DNA of 51,150 bases from Candidatus Kuenenia stuttgartensis (GCA_945861465.1 CAMAVB010000021.1:1-51150); one strand, 5' to 3'; positions 34,506-44,263 are shown, numbered from the stretch's first letter. Numbers and translations are program-made. Notes: generated by a model from the letters alone, not told the origin.

Positions 34506-36086
34506 CTATGGCATGCGTTGCGATTCTGCCTGCCCGATGGCGCGATCAAGTCGATGCAGAACGCAGACCTTTCCGAGCAGTTCAATCGATCGAAACAAGT
34601 CTGCGCCTTGAGCCTTGCCGGTGACACACAACCGAAGTGCCGGGAAGATGTCGCCGACCTTCACTTGTTTCTCGACTGCAAATGACTGCAGCAGTTCGTG
34701 CAGTGGTACAGCCGTAAAATCGTCCGTGTCGCTCAACCGCTGCCGCAGATCCTGCAGCAGGACAACGGCGTTCTCAGGCTGCACCACACGCTTCTGGAAA
34801 TTTTTGAGGTCGATCCTGAGTTCCTCGTCCGTCACGAAGAACTCATCGACCTGAAAGATGTCGCCGAACACACGCAGACGGTCAGCGGCCAGTTCAATGA
34901 CACGGGAGACTTTTGCCTGCGTCTCTTTGTCGTCTTCATCGTCAATCAGCCCGGCCTGTTTCAACATCCGCAGACAGCCGTTGAGTTTCTCGTTTGCTGG
35001 CAATTCGCTCATCCAATGCGACTGGAAGTTCAGCAACTTGTCCGGATCCAGACCAGCGGCACTCTGAATGACTCGATCCAGCGTGAATTTCCTTATCATT
35101 TCCCCATGCGACAGAAACTCCGTCTGATCGTCGAGCGACCAGCCGAGTCGTACAAGTGCATTCAGGACGCCGGCGGGCAGAAATCCAACCTGCTGATAGT
35201 AGGCCACCATGACCGGTGACAGATCGTTCGATTTCGGATCGATTCCGATGCGACTCAGCACCTGATCACCCAATTCAAAGAGCTTTTGAAATTGCGGATT
35301 GGTGCGGTATTTGTCAATCTTTCGCTTGCTCATTTTCTCCTTGCTGCCGGGAGATGCGACATAAGGGACGTGCGCCCATTCAGGCGTCCTGTTGTCCAGC
35401 GCGCGGTGCAGCAGAATCTGGATCGGCGTATTCGAAAGATGTTCTTCAGCGCGAATGACGTGCGTGATTTCCATTTCAGCGTCATCCACGACAGTGGCGA
35501 AATTGTAGAGCGGCGATCCGTCGCTGCGGGCGATGACGGGGTCCGGCATCAGACTGCAATCGAATTCCACGGTCCCGCGAATGTGGTCGTTGATCACGAC
35601 CTTGTCGGTGCGGGGAATCAACAGCCGCACGACGCATGGCCGACCGTCGGCGAGGTATTTGGCGACCTCATCGTCTTTCAATGAGAGTGACGCGCGGCTG
35701 CTGACATAGACGCGTTTCTCCTTCTCCGCTGCTTCGCGCTGTGCCTGAGTATCTGCCGACAGCTCAAAGTCGCGATAGGCGTGCCCGGACTCCAGCAGTC
35801 GGGCAAGCGCCGCAACATACAGATGTCGCCGCTGCGACTGAAAGTACGGACCATGCGGGCCACCGACTTCCGGACCTTCGTCCCAGTTAAGCCCCAGCCA
35901 GCGAAACGCAGCCAGGATTGGCCCCAGCGATTCATCCATATTTCGCTGCTCATCGGTGTCATCGATTCGCAGAATGAACTGACCCTGATTATGGCGCGCC
36001 CAGAGCCAGTTGAACAGCGCCGTACGCATTCCTCCAATGTGCATGTAGCCGGTGGGACTGGGAGCAAATCGAGTTCGAACGGTCAT
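34506..36086 (-). CDS. gltX: Glutamyl-tRNA synthetase
   Basis: A 526-residue class I aminoacyl-tRNA synthetase charging tRNA-Glu. The ATP-binding HIGG motif follows RFAPSPTGYM, the KMSKR motif is present near residue 255, and FALRIDDTD-like FILRIDDTD lies between. The C-terminal anticodon-binding region is complete. No aspartyl/glutamyl-tRNA amidotransferase gene lies nearby, so whether it is discriminating cannot be told. The start has no close neighbour on its strand; the upstream gap holds repeats K and B. Confidence 0.95.
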   Translation of the reverse strand: MTVRTRFAPSPTGYMHIGGMRTALFNWLWARHNQGQFILRIDDTDEQRNMDESLGPILAAFRWLGLNWDEGPEVGGPHGPYFQSQRRHLYVAALARLLESGHAYRDFELSADTQAQREAAEKEKRVYVSSRASLSLKDDEVAKYLADGRPCVVRLLIPRTDKVVINDHIRGTVEFDCSLMPDPVIARSDGSPLYNFATVVDDAEMEITHVIRAEEHLSNTPIQILLHRALDNRTPEWAHVPYVASPGSKEKMSKRKIDKYRTNPQFQKLFELGDQVLSRIGIDPKSNDLSPVMVAYYQQVGFLPAGVLNALVRLGWSLDDQTEFLSHGEMIRKFTLDRVIQSAAGLDPDKLLNFQSHWMSELPANEKLNGCLRMLKQAGLIDDEDDKETQAKVSRVIELAADRLRVFGDIFQVDEFFVTDEELRIDLKNFQKRVVQPENAVVLLQDLRQRLSDTDDFTAVPLHELLQSFAVEKQVKVGDIFPALRLCVTGKAQGADLFRSIELLGKVCVLHRLDRAIGQAESQRMP

Positions 36087-36179
36087 AATAAGACTTCATC
36101 ATGTGGGACTAATCGCGGACTCCGCCGCCACGTCGCGTTTTGCCGCGTGCCTCTTTGTGCCGAACTATAGTCAAGCTCG

Positions 36180-36255
36180 CAGGGTGGGACCAGCGATGTG
36201 CCGCACCGCGGGACAATGTGAAAGCATGGGGTCGCCGCTGTGCGGCGCACCCCAG
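36180..36255. repeat. Repeat family K, copy 2
   Basis: Starts GCAGGGTGGGACCAGCG and contains further GC-rich pairing (GTCGCCGCTGTGCGGCG). It is one of four related sequences in the window and lies in the divergent gap between gltX and the secreted hydrolase. Confidence 0.45.
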
Positions 36256-36348
36256 GTAAAGGAACTGGAATTGATCCGAACCCCAACTGGGTCCACATCC
36301 CCCGTGCTTGAACCAAAACGGGCATTTGCAATGCGGAACCCCGTTGGG

Positions 36349-36491
36349 CAACGCCGTCAGGCATTTGACAGAGTCAGAACCAGCGAATAGTCCACTTATC
36401 CTGCCTCCGGCCACCTTCTCCCCCATGCCAGGGAGAGAAGGGACTTCGAGAAACCCGGTGAAAGCACGACGATAAATCCTTAACGGCGTTG
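36349..36491. mobile_element. Repeat family B, copy 1: 143-bp MITE-like element
   Basis: The unit begins CAACGCCGT and ends with the near complement AACGGCGTTG, with a CTTCTCCC/GGGAGAAG palindrome inside. It is the same length (143 bp) as the copy inserted at 49709-49851, with which it shares most of its sequence. No target duplication is visible here, so it may be old or rearranged. Non-coding. Confidence 0.7.
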
Positions 36492-36612
36492 CTGCGCAGC
36501 ATCTCAATTTGGCAGACCGTGCTGCATCAGCCACTGTTCCCGTGACATCTTCAATGCAACGAGTATGATGTGAGTTCCTTTGTTTTCAGCAGCAGTTCCT
36601 GAGAGGTCTTCA

Positions 36613-37887
36613 ATGTGTTGCTTCCCGCCACTGGTTGCATTCTTAACGTCGGCAATCTTGTTTGTGCCGGGCTTCATCGGCGATTGCGCCCTGGCTGACG
36701 AAAATGACGATGGTCCGACGATCGAGCTGCTCAAGTCGTGGATCAAGGATCACGACCTGAAAGACGAGAACCTGTCTGCATTGAATTCGCAAGAATTTTC
36801 CGCGACAGCTCTGACGGCTGATGAAGCGAAAAAGGCGGCGACGGAATTGTGGAATGCCCGGACGAAGGTTTTGAAGCAAACACGGAAGGCGGAATTCGAT
36901 AACCGCGAAATTGTTATCGGCGAATTGAAAATGCCGTTCTGGTACAAGATCTTCGGCGAGGCCCCGGCGGAGGGACGCAGCCTGTTCATTTCCATGCACG
37001 GCGGCGGAGGCGCACCAGCAACGGTCAATGACCAGCAGTACGAAAACCAGAAGCGGCTGTATCAACCGGAAGAAGGCGTCTATCTGGTGCCGCGTGCCGC
37101 GACAAATACCTGGGACTTGTGGCATCAGTCGCACATCGATATTTTCTTCGAGCGTCTGATCACCGACATGATCCTGTTTGAAGAGGTGAATCCGGATCGC
37201 GTCTACATCATGGGATACTCGGCTGGCGGCGATGGCGTCTATCAGCTGGCACCGCGGATGGCTGATCACCTGGCAGCGGCTGCCATGATGGCCGGGCATC
37301 CGAACGAATCACGCCCGGAGGGCTTGCGGAATATAGGTTTCACGATCCACATGGGAGCCAACGACAGTGCTTACAATCGAAATGCCAAGGCAGAAGAGTG
37401 GGGCCAACTTCTTGACGCTCTTCAGGCTGGCGACAGGAACGGCTACGTCCACGAAGTCTCGCTGCATAAAGATCGCGGCCACTGGATGAATCGTGAAGAC
37501 GCCGTCGCTGTCCCGTGGATGGCGGGCTTCACACGCAATGTCTGGCCAGCTCGAATTGCATGGATTCAGGATGACGTACGGCACGAAAGGTTTTATTGGC
37601 TGCAGGTTCCGAAAGAAACGGCGACAGCCGGTGATCGCGTCGTGGCGTCAGTGAACGAGAACGAAATCTCCGTCGAATACTGTGAGGCAAAGACGATCAC
37701 GATCCTGTTGAGCGACCGTTTGCTGGATCTCGACAAATCCGTCAGCGTGAGATTGCCGTCCGGGGCAACCTCACACCACAATGTGAAACGCACGATTGCC
37801 GACATTGCGGGATCACTGGCGAAACGTTTTGATAAGGCTGCGTTTTATTCCGCGACGATTGACCTGTCCATCAGCGAAAGTGAGTAA
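36613..37887 (+). CDS. Secreted alpha/beta hydrolase, esterase/depolymerase-like
   Basis: A 424-residue serine hydrolase with an N-terminal signal (MCCFPPLVAFLTSAILFVPGF). The ATG at 36613 is chosen because GAGAGG lies seven bases before it. The nucleophile elbow is GYSAGGDG, preceded by the oxyanion strand FISMHGGGGAP and followed by a late DRGHWMN supplying histidine. It resembles esterase D/PHB-depolymerase-type secreted hydrolases. The C-terminal beta region (about 340-424) may be an additional domain. Substrate unknown. Confidence 0.87.
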   Translation: MCCFPPLVAFLTSAILFVPGFIGDCALADENDDGPTIELLKSWIKDHDLKDENLSALNSQEFSATALTADEAKKAATELWNARTKVLKQTRKAEFDNREIVIGELKMPFWYKIFGEAPAEGRSLFISMHGGGGAPATVNDQQYENQKRLYQPEEGVYLVPRAATNTWDLWHQSHIDIFFERLITDMILFEEVNPDRVYIMGYSAGGDGVYQLAPRMADHLAAAAMMAGHPNESRPEGLRNIGFTIHMGANDSAYNRNAKAEEWGQLLDALQAGDRNGYVHEVSLHKDRGHWMNREDAVAVPWMAGFTRNVWPARIAWIQDDVRHERFYWLQVPKETATAGDRVVASVNENEISVEYCEAKTITILLSDRLLDLDKSVSVRLPSGATSHHNVKRTIADIAGSLAKRFDKAAFYSATIDLSISESE

Positions 37888-37997
37888 ACTCAGGTTCAGA
37901 ATGCAGTCCTGGATTCAGAGTGGGAAACTTCCCGGACAACGTGATATGATCCAGAAGATCGTGGCCGAGGCCTGACGTGGAGCAGAGGGATTGCAGC

Positions 37998-40010
37998 GTG
38001 ATTTCGTATCGAGCACTCAAGAAGATTGTCGGCGAGACAAGCCTTGAAAGAAAGTGCCGCTTTCTTTTTGGGTTCGCGTTGCTGATTCTGATCACTGGCA
38101 GCTTCTGGCTATATGACTTCAGTACGCGCCGACTGATTGATTCACAACAGGTGTTGGCCGCGAACTCCCTTGTGGATCGAATCCTGCAGTTGCATCACTA
38201 CCGCCTGTTCATCGCGCAGGAGGAGCCCGCAACCGGAGACCAGTCTACACTGCCCTACGTCACCGATGATTCGGAATCCACGTCGCCGTCCGACGATGCG
38301 GCAATCCGCGATACGACCAGCCGAGACGCAACTCTCGCCTACATTCGGCTGATTCTGTTTGAGCAGTCAGCCAATGACGAGCCCAACTATGATGCCGGAT
38401 CAATCTGGAAGCTGACAAACGCCGCGAACGCGCTCCCGGAGAATGACATCGGTTTCGACGCGCGTCGCATCTTCCTCGACGAAGAACGGACCGAAGATGA
38501 TCATTGGGTCATCCGGTCGGAGGCCGGGAAGCCGCGTGTACTATCGTATTACGCAGCCATCCGGGTGAAAGGATTTTGCAAAAACTGCCACTCGCCGGAC
38601 GGCAAAGTCGGAAACATCGCCAACCTGCAGCCGGAAGTTTTTTCGAGGGAGATACCCGCAGAATCGCCAGCGACTGCTGCAACGGCCTCCGCTGCCGGAT
38701 CTGTCCAGGAGGCCACTGCGCCGGATGCGGTAGAATCGCCGGCAGCAACAGCCGAAGGCGAAGACCAGCCACGACCGCCATTACTGAGTATCCTCCAGAT
38801 TGACCTGTCGCTGGAATCCGTGGACGCGCAACTCAGCCGAAACCGTGCGATTTTGCTGGCAACCGGTATTGTCACCGCATTTCTCGCGATGCTCGTCGCA
38901 TACGTCATCGTCCGGTACATCATTGTCAAACCCGTGCTGCACCTGAAAGATGTCAGCGACGAAATCGCGCGGGGTAACCTGAATCTGCGTGCGGAGATCA
39001 GCACGGGGGACGAGTTTGAAGAACTCAGCCACGCTTTCAATCGCATGTTGAGACATATGATGACCGGGAATGATGAACTCCGGTCACTCAATGACAGCCT
39101 GGATAGCAAAGTCGATGAATTGGCGCAGGCCAATATGGAACTGTTCAACAACAATAAACTTAAGGACGATTTTCTGGCCACAATCAGCCACGAACTGCGC
39201 ACTCCATTGAACAGTATTCTGGGATTCAGTGATATCCTGCAGACCACTGCGAATCTGGATGACCGCCAGAGGAGGTATGTGCAGAATATCCAGTCCTCCG
39301 GGCAGTCGCTGATGCTTCAGATCAACGATTTGCTGGATCTGGCCAAGATCGAAAGCGGAAAAATGGATCTGCACCTGACGACGATGAATCTTGCGGACGT
39401 ACTGGAGATTCAGGTGCAACAAATCATGCCGCTGGCAGATCGTAAAAACATCGATCTGAAGACGGACACTCCACAGATACCGCTGCCCACGATGTTTCAG
39501 GACCGAGGGAAGATTTGCCAACTCATCACAAACCTGCTGTCCAACGCGATCAAGTTTACTCCGGAAGGCGGTCGCGTGAGAGTCTCGTCACGTTTGATCG
39601 ACGAGAATTTCATTGAGTTTTCCGTTGAAGATACCGGCATCGGGATTCCGCTGCAGGAGCAGGAACACATCTTCGAGAAGTTTCGGCAGGGAACATCGGA
39701 TCCCGGTGGCCGCGACCACACGAAACGCGAATACGAAGGCACGGGCCTTGGACTCTCAATTGTGCGCGAACTTTCGCGACTGTTGGGTGGTGACGTCACG
39801 TTAAGAAGTGAGTTCGGCAAGGGCAGTCTGTTCGTTGTGCGACTGCCACTGCAGGCACCGGAGAAAGCGTCTGAGCCCCTGATTCCACTGGAATCCAGAT
39901 CATCCACTACCCTGCCCCGCATCACCAGCATCGATTTGATGACCACCGAAGACAACAGAAACGCCAAACCATCCCCCCGGGAAGTTCCGATCGAGGTCCA
40001 GTCAATTTGA
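37998..40010 (+). CDS. Membrane sensor histidine kinase with CxxCH haem motif
   Basis: A 670-residue two-component kinase. The preferred GTG start at 37998 has AGAGGG eight bases upstream; another GTG lies at 37977. A first transmembrane segment (FLFGFALLILITGSFWL) precedes an extracytoplasmic sensor of about 240 residues with C-K-N-C-H (194-198), a c-type haem motif as in DUF3365/Tll0287-like sensors. An Ala/Pro-rich linker follows. Then come a second membrane segment, a HAMP domain, HisKA with SHELRTPLN (His398), and an ATPase domain with the N box (NAIKF) and G boxes (DTGIGI, GTGLGL). It probably senses redox state or a gas. No response regulator gene is adjacent. Confidence 0.9.
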   Translation: MISYRALKKIVGETSLERKCRFLFGFALLILITGSFWLYDFSTRRLIDSQQVLAANSLVDRILQLHHYRLFIAQEEPATGDQSTLPYVTDDSESTSPSDDAAIRDTTSRDATLAYIRLILFEQSANDEPNYDAGSIWKLTNAANALPENDIGFDARRIFLDEERTEDDHWVIRSEAGKPRVLSYYAAIRVKGFCKNCHSPDGKVGNIANLQPEVFSREIPAESPATAATASAAGSVQEATAPDAVESPAATAEGEDQPRPPLLSILQIDLSLESVDAQLSRNRAILLATGIVTAFLAMLVAYVIVRYIIVKPVLHLKDVSDEIARGNLNLRAEISTGDEFEELSHAFNRMLRHMMTGNDELRSLNDSLDSKVDELAQANMELFNNNKLKDDFLATISHELRTPLNSILGFSDILQTTANLDDRQRRYVQNIQSSGQSLMLQINDLLDLAKIESGKMDLHLTTMNLADVLEIQVQQIMPLADRKNIDLKTDTPQIPLPTMFQDRGKICQLITNLLSNAIKFTPEGGRVRVSSRLIDENFIEFSVEDTGIGIPLQEQEHIFEKFRQGTSDPGGRDHTKREYEGTGLGLSIVRELSRLLGGDVTLRSEFGKGSLFVVRLPLQAPEKASEPLIPLESRSSTTLPRITSIDLMTTEDNRNAKPSPREVPIEVQSI

Positions 40011-40219
40011 TGTGGCGCGGGCTCGCCCGCAGGCCACGTCCAGCGTCGATGTTCAGCCGGATCACGAACGACCCCATGCCGCGATTCAGCGGGAGGGTTG
40101 CACGCCGTATTTTCCATCCATCGCCGGATCACTCGCCAATTTTCTCGCGCATGACCGCGCGGAGTCAAAGTCGCGGAACCGTCCCACAGTTCCATCGAAT
40201 TGTCATTGATTGCTCTGAG

Positions 40220-41356
40220 TTACTTCCAGATCAGTGTGATCGGCACTGTGACCATTTCCGGTGCGTCACCGTCAGTGGCGTTCAGCGTCAGGATGGCCTG
40301 TTCGATGCCACGCGCCGGAAGTTCGGTGATTGATAACTGCACGTTGACGGTTTGGTGATCCGGAATCGCGCCGGGGACAGATTCGTATTTTGCGGTAATT
40401 TCCGGAGGAAACGTGTCGCAGTGCGTGACCTTCCAGCGGCTTGGAAGATCAAAGGCGATTGCCATCCCGACGGATTCTTCAGGGGCTGACGTGTTGAGCA
40501 CGATTCGACCTGTCTCCGGTGACACACGGACTGCGTCGGATGGATCGCGTTTGCTGTCACCGACCATGACGGGAATCTGAATCATCGGAAACTGAGCGTC
40601 ATCGGTGGCGACATTGATGACTCCACGATGCCGACCCTCCGGAGCGTTTTCGCGGAAGTGAACGGAAACAGAGGTGCGGCTCGCTCCCTCCTGATTGAAC
40701 TGTCCGACAAGTTCAGCCGTGAACAGGGATGACGATCCCGAAACTCCGGTGACTTTCATCGGCTTGTCGGCAGACTCCGGTCGAAAATCTGATACGATGA
40801 CAATGTGCTGCTGACCGGCATTCACTTTTCCCATGACCATTAAGACGCGAGGTTCAATGATCAGTGACTTCTCCGGAAGCACGGCCTTGACAGAAAGGGT
40901 GACTCGACGCGGTTCTGGATCGGTATAGGACACCGTGACTGTGTACTCGCGAAACCCCGATGGCTCATTGCTCAACCGAATGGGGAGCGTCAGTTTCTCG
41001 ATGGCTCCTGGATCAATTTCTTTTGTACTGATACTCGGTGCAAGGCAGCCACAACTGGCCTCCATACCGGTGATCTGCACTTTTTCCGAGCCGTTGTTTC
41101 GAAAGTAAAACTCGGGCGTCAGAGTCGGCTGTTGGGGGACTGACGCAGGCCCGTAGTCAATCAGGTATTCAGAAAACACTAACGCCGGTCGGCTGGTTGT
41201 CAAAAGGCATGGCGGCCCGTTTGAATTCTGCGATCCAAACACGGCAGCCGTTAGACAGGGGACAAGCGCCAGCAACGCGACAATCCAGACAGATGATGCA
41301 TCGGATGAGACGGGTTTCGGATTTTTGCGTGCAGCGTTCATGGTAGTAGCAATCAT
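40220..41356 (-). CDS. Secreted DUF1573-like Ig-domain protein
   Basis: A 378-residue protein with a signal peptide or anchor (VWIVALLALVPCLTAAVFG). An N-terminal DUF1573-like domain follows, with the pattern YFRNNGSEKVQITGMEASCG containing CGC, then two or three further Ig-like strand regions. These proteins are abundant in planctomycetes and Bacteroidetes and are presumed envelope or periplasmic. A second ATG at 41341 gives a shorter N-region and is equally possible. It is the last of three genes on the same strand. Confidence 0.82.
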   Translation of the reverse strand: MIATTMNAARKNPKPVSSDASSVWIVALLALVPCLTAAVFGSQNSNGPPCLLTTSRPALVFSEYLIDYGPASVPQQPTLTPEFYFRNNGSEKVQITGMEASCGCLAPSISTKEIDPGAIEKLTLPIRLSNEPSGFREYTVTVSYTDPEPRRVTLSVKAVLPEKSLIIEPRVLMVMGKVNAGQQHIVIVSDFRPESADKPMKVTGVSGSSSLFTAELVGQFNQEGASRTSVSVHFRENAPEGRHRGVINVATDDAQFPMIQIPVMVGDSKRDPSDAVRVSPETGRIVLNTSAPEESVGMAIAFDLPSRWKVTHCDTFPPEITAKYESVPGAIPDHQTVNVQLSITELPARGIEQAILTLNATDGDAPEMVTVPITLIWK

Positions 41357-41396
41357 GGTGGGCCGGCGCGGCTGATCGCCGCTGGTCCCACCCTAC
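41354..41396. repeat. Repeat family K, copy 3, filling the gap between two genes
   Basis: A compact hairpin (GTAGGGTGGGACC paired with GGCCCACC) that occupies the whole space between the glmU-like stop and the DUF1573-gene ATG. Its outer TAG is the stop codon of the first gene, and its other end abuts the ATG of the second. Confidence 0.65.
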
Positions 41397-42343
41397 GTGA
41401 TCTTGATGCATGTGCCATCGGGAATTGTGCATGGTCCGGTCACATGGGTGAATGGATCGACGACGCAGTTTTCTCCGATCACAACATTGCCGTCGATAAC
41501 CGTGAACGGCCGCACGACCGTGTCGCGACCGATTCTTGCGCCGAAATTGATCGTGGTCTGTGCCGCATTTTCGATTGTCACGCCGGACAGCATCAGCTCT
41601 GACAGGATGCGCATCTGAATACTGGCTTGCACTTCTGATAACTGCACACGCGTGTTAACACCCAGAGCCTCCTCCAGTGTCAAACTGCAACTCGCAGCGA
41701 CCTTGTGACCTTGATCCATCAGGATTCTCGGACAGTCGGTCAGATAGTATTCCGACTGGACGTTGTTAGGCTGCAGCTGACGGAGTGATTGCAGCAGGAG
41801 CGGCGTGTTGAAGGCGTAACAGCCGGTGTTGATTTCGGTAATCTGACGCTGCAAAGGCGTAGCGTCTTTGTGTTCCACGATGCGCTCAAACACGCCGGAT
41901 GAATCGCGGACGACGCGCCCGAGCCCTTCGTTGTTGATGGTTTTCGCAGTTCCGATCACGCACGCGGCCTTCTCACCGGACTGCGCGTCCAGCAGGGCTT
42001 TCAACGATGAACCCTGAAGCAGCGGCGTGTCACCGGCAAGGATCAACACCGAACCATTGTGTTCCGTCAGCGCGGTTTCGCACATCATCACTGCATGGCC
42101 TGTGCCCTTCTGTTCAGTCTGTTCGGCAAACAGGACATCAGGGTGATGCGCCAGTGACTTGCGGACAAGTTCAGCCTTGTGCCCGACGACGACGACCAGC
42201 CTGGTGACTCCGGCTGCCCGCGCGGCATCCAGCACATAGTCGATCATCAGGCGTCCGCAGACGGGGTGCAGAACCTTCGGTACTTCGGACTTCATCCGGG
42301 TACTTTTGCCAGCAGCGAGGATGACGGCGATCGGAGCTTCCAT
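41393..42343 (-). CDS. Short GlmU-like N-acetylglucosamine-1-phosphate uridyltransferase
   Basis: A 316-residue nucleotidyltransferase. The N-terminus VILAAGKSTRMKSEVPKVLH is the pyrophosphorylase signature of GlmU, which makes UDP-GlcNAc from GlcNAc-1-phosphate and UTP. E. coli GlmU is 456 residues and has a second, left-handed beta-helix acetyltransferase domain. Here only a few hexapeptide turns (about 250-316) remain and the acetyltransferase active site is absent. The ATG at 42343 is preferred over an upstream TTG at 42361. The stop codon falls in repeat K. Confidence 0.85.
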   Translation of the reverse strand: MEAPIAVILAAGKSTRMKSEVPKVLHPVCGRLMIDYVLDAARAAGVTRLVVVVGHKAELVRKSLAHHPDVLFAEQTEQKGTGHAVMMCETALTEHNGSVLILAGDTPLLQGSSLKALLDAQSGEKAACVIGTAKTINNEGLGRVVRDSSGVFERIVEHKDATPLQRQITEINTGCYAFNTPLLLQSLRQLQPNNVQSEYYLTDCPRILMDQGHKVAASCSLTLEEALGVNTRVQLSEVQASIQMRILSELMLSGVTIENAAQTTINFGARIGRDTVVRPFTVIDGNVVIGENCVVDPFTHVTGPCTIPDGTCIKIT

Positions 42344-42388
42344 ATTTGAATTCGTTTCCAAAGCCCAGTGAACTGTGAAGCCAGCGAT

Positions 42389-43786
42389 CTAATACCGCAG
42401 CCCGATCTGCCCGATGAATCCGTCCGCAAGGCTGAATCCGGGAACCGAGTTGGCAAACTCAACATCCCGATCAAACACCCAGCCGCCTTCGATGATCCAG
42501 CTGTACATGCCAGCGTCCATTTTCAAACCCAGCAGCAGACGCTTGTCTTCAAGTTGAATCTGATTGTCCGCACTGGCACCTGCATAAGTGCTGTTCACGC
42601 CATACGCTTCGACATGGTATTCCGCTCGGACATAGAGCCACTTTGACCAGTACGATTCGTTCCCCAGAAACAGACTCACGCGCGCTTCAGGGTACATCAA
42701 CTGCCATTCCCAGTAATCATCGCGATAGATCAGGCCAGCCCATGGCAGGAAAATATTGTCAACTCGATCCCAGTATTGAGCACCAAGCCCCAGTGTCCAA
42801 TATTGATCCAGTTGCATAAACAGGATGCCGCGGGCATCGAACTGAAATCCCTCATCGAACGCATCGGCATCGAAATCGGTGTTGATCGAAGGCGTCATCC
42901 CGAGACTGATGCTGTAAGGCCCGGACTTTGGTGTTTCGAGCTCCAGATCAATCCCGAAGCGGAACACGTTGCTCGGCAGATCCAGGGTCCCGTCCGGACC
43001 GTTCCAGTTCCGCCAGCTGAACTGGTTAGTCCAGTTCAGAATCCAGCCAGGAGCAGCCTGCGAAGAATGTGTCATTTCGTAATCAACTCCAATGATATCC
43101 ATCCCGCCGGTGACTCCGGCTGGAGCTCCGTTAACGTTGCCGTTCGGCAACCAGGAAGCCTCCAGGCGACTGCACCAGCCAAAGCGATATGGATTCGCGG
43201 GGTTGGCTCCGTAGGCATACGCGCCCTGCGGAGGAATTCCCTGCTGATATGGAGCGGGAATTCCATAGGGTGATCCTCCGGGTTGGCCAACGAACGGATC
43301 CGATGTGATCGGTGGAGCAAACGCATTCCATGTCGTCGTGTCATCGTACATGGGCAGCGTCATGTCCGGTGACGAAATGATCGGCCCAGTCGCATTCGGA
43401 ACACCGACGGTCGGATCCGACGGCTGAAATGTGCCTGCCGATGGAATCGCACCCGCGTCTGGCGGCACCGGCACTGCACCATCCTGAAACAGCGTCATCG
43501 CCGTCAGCGTCGGTTGATAAACTGACGGCTGCATCGCGATCGATCGCTGATTTGCATGGTTGGTATGCCGATGTGCGACATGGGAATAACTGCCATATGG
43601 CGAATGCTGGCCACCATATTGATAGCCGCTTCCGTAAGCGTTTCCGCCGTAACTCTGGAACGCATTGAAATTCTGATATCCACCGCCATTTGAGTAGGCC
43701 GAAGGATATCCGACCTGCCCGATGGCAGTCCGCTGCGTTAGCAGCAACAAAATTGCTGCGATTGCCAGGGAAGAAAACTTCTTCAC
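42389..43786 (-). CDS. Predicted outer-membrane beta-barrel protein
   Basis: A 465-residue exported protein. The GTG at 43786 is the likely start: AGGTGA lies seven bases upstream and a signal (KKFSSLAIAAILLLLTQRTAIGQ) follows directly. An N-terminal low-complexity Gly/Tyr/Ser/Pro-rich region (about 20-190) is followed by a C-terminal part with regularly spaced aromatic-rich strands and a terminal aromatic residue (IGQIGLRY), as in barrel proteins. It resembles planctomycete BBP7-type outer membrane proteins, but the assignment is by pattern only. Possibly the first gene of a unit with the glmU-like gene 45 bp downstream. Confidence 0.75.
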   Translation of the reverse strand: MKKFSSLAIAAILLLLTQRTAIGQVGYPSAYSNGGGYQNFNAFQSYGGNAYGSGYQYGGQHSPYGSYSHVAHRHTNHANQRSIAMQPSVYQPTLTAMTLFQDGAVPVPPDAGAIPSAGTFQPSDPTVGVPNATGPIISSPDMTLPMYDDTTTWNAFAPPITSDPFVGQPGGSPYGIPAPYQQGIPPQGAYAYGANPANPYRFGWCSRLEASWLPNGNVNGAPAGVTGGMDIIGVDYEMTHSSQAAPGWILNWTNQFSWRNWNGPDGTLDLPSNVFRFGIDLELETPKSGPYSISLGMTPSINTDFDADAFDEGFQFDARGILFMQLDQYWTLGLGAQYWDRVDNIFLPWAGLIYRDDYWEWQLMYPEARVSLFLGNESYWSKWLYVRAEYHVEAYGVNSTYAGASADNQIQLEDKRLLLGLKMDAGMYSWIIEGGWVFDRDVEFANSVPGFSLADGFIGQIGLRY

Positions 43787-44263
43787 AGGTTCACCTGCTG
43801 AGAGAGTAGAAATGGGCGAGTTGTTGGACAGGCGGATCGATTGAACCATTTTTCAGGCTGCGACTCCCGAAGAAATCGGGTTGAGAAGTGAGGCGTTGCT
43901 GCAGCTTGAGGGGAACTTGAGCGAATCATGTGGATTCAGCAAATGGCGTCAACACCAACTCGCACACTCTGGCATCCAACGCCTGCCCGGTTCGCCATTT
44001 CGCAGCTTTTGCTGATCATCGTCCGGCTAAAACTGCCGGACGATTGAACAGATGTATAGATTTCTGGAGGTAATGACTCGACGAGTGAGTTAGAACGCAC
44101 TACCTATCGATCAATCCGGACACAGGGTCAAGGGGCTTTTTTAATGATCTTTGAGCCGCCGAGCGTCTTGGCGTCCCCGTCATCGAACTGAACGCACGGA
44201 TGTTGTCATAAATGATTAGCTCACACACATCAGGAAACGTGTCCATGAAGACGTAAGCTTGCG
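43787..44263. other. Intergenic region, nothing recognised
   Basis: A 477-bp gap between the barrel gene start and the end of the membrane hypothetical gene. No repeat family seen elsewhere in the window is present. A minus-strand stretch at about 44110-44250 is open for some 45 codons with no start and no recognised family; it may be a remnant. Confidence 0.3.

Noticed and set aside
44110-44260. Minus-strand open stretch (contains DTFPDVCELIIYDNIRAF) as a gene remnant
   Set aside because: No start codon, no recognised family, too short to support; noted only as a possible remnant.
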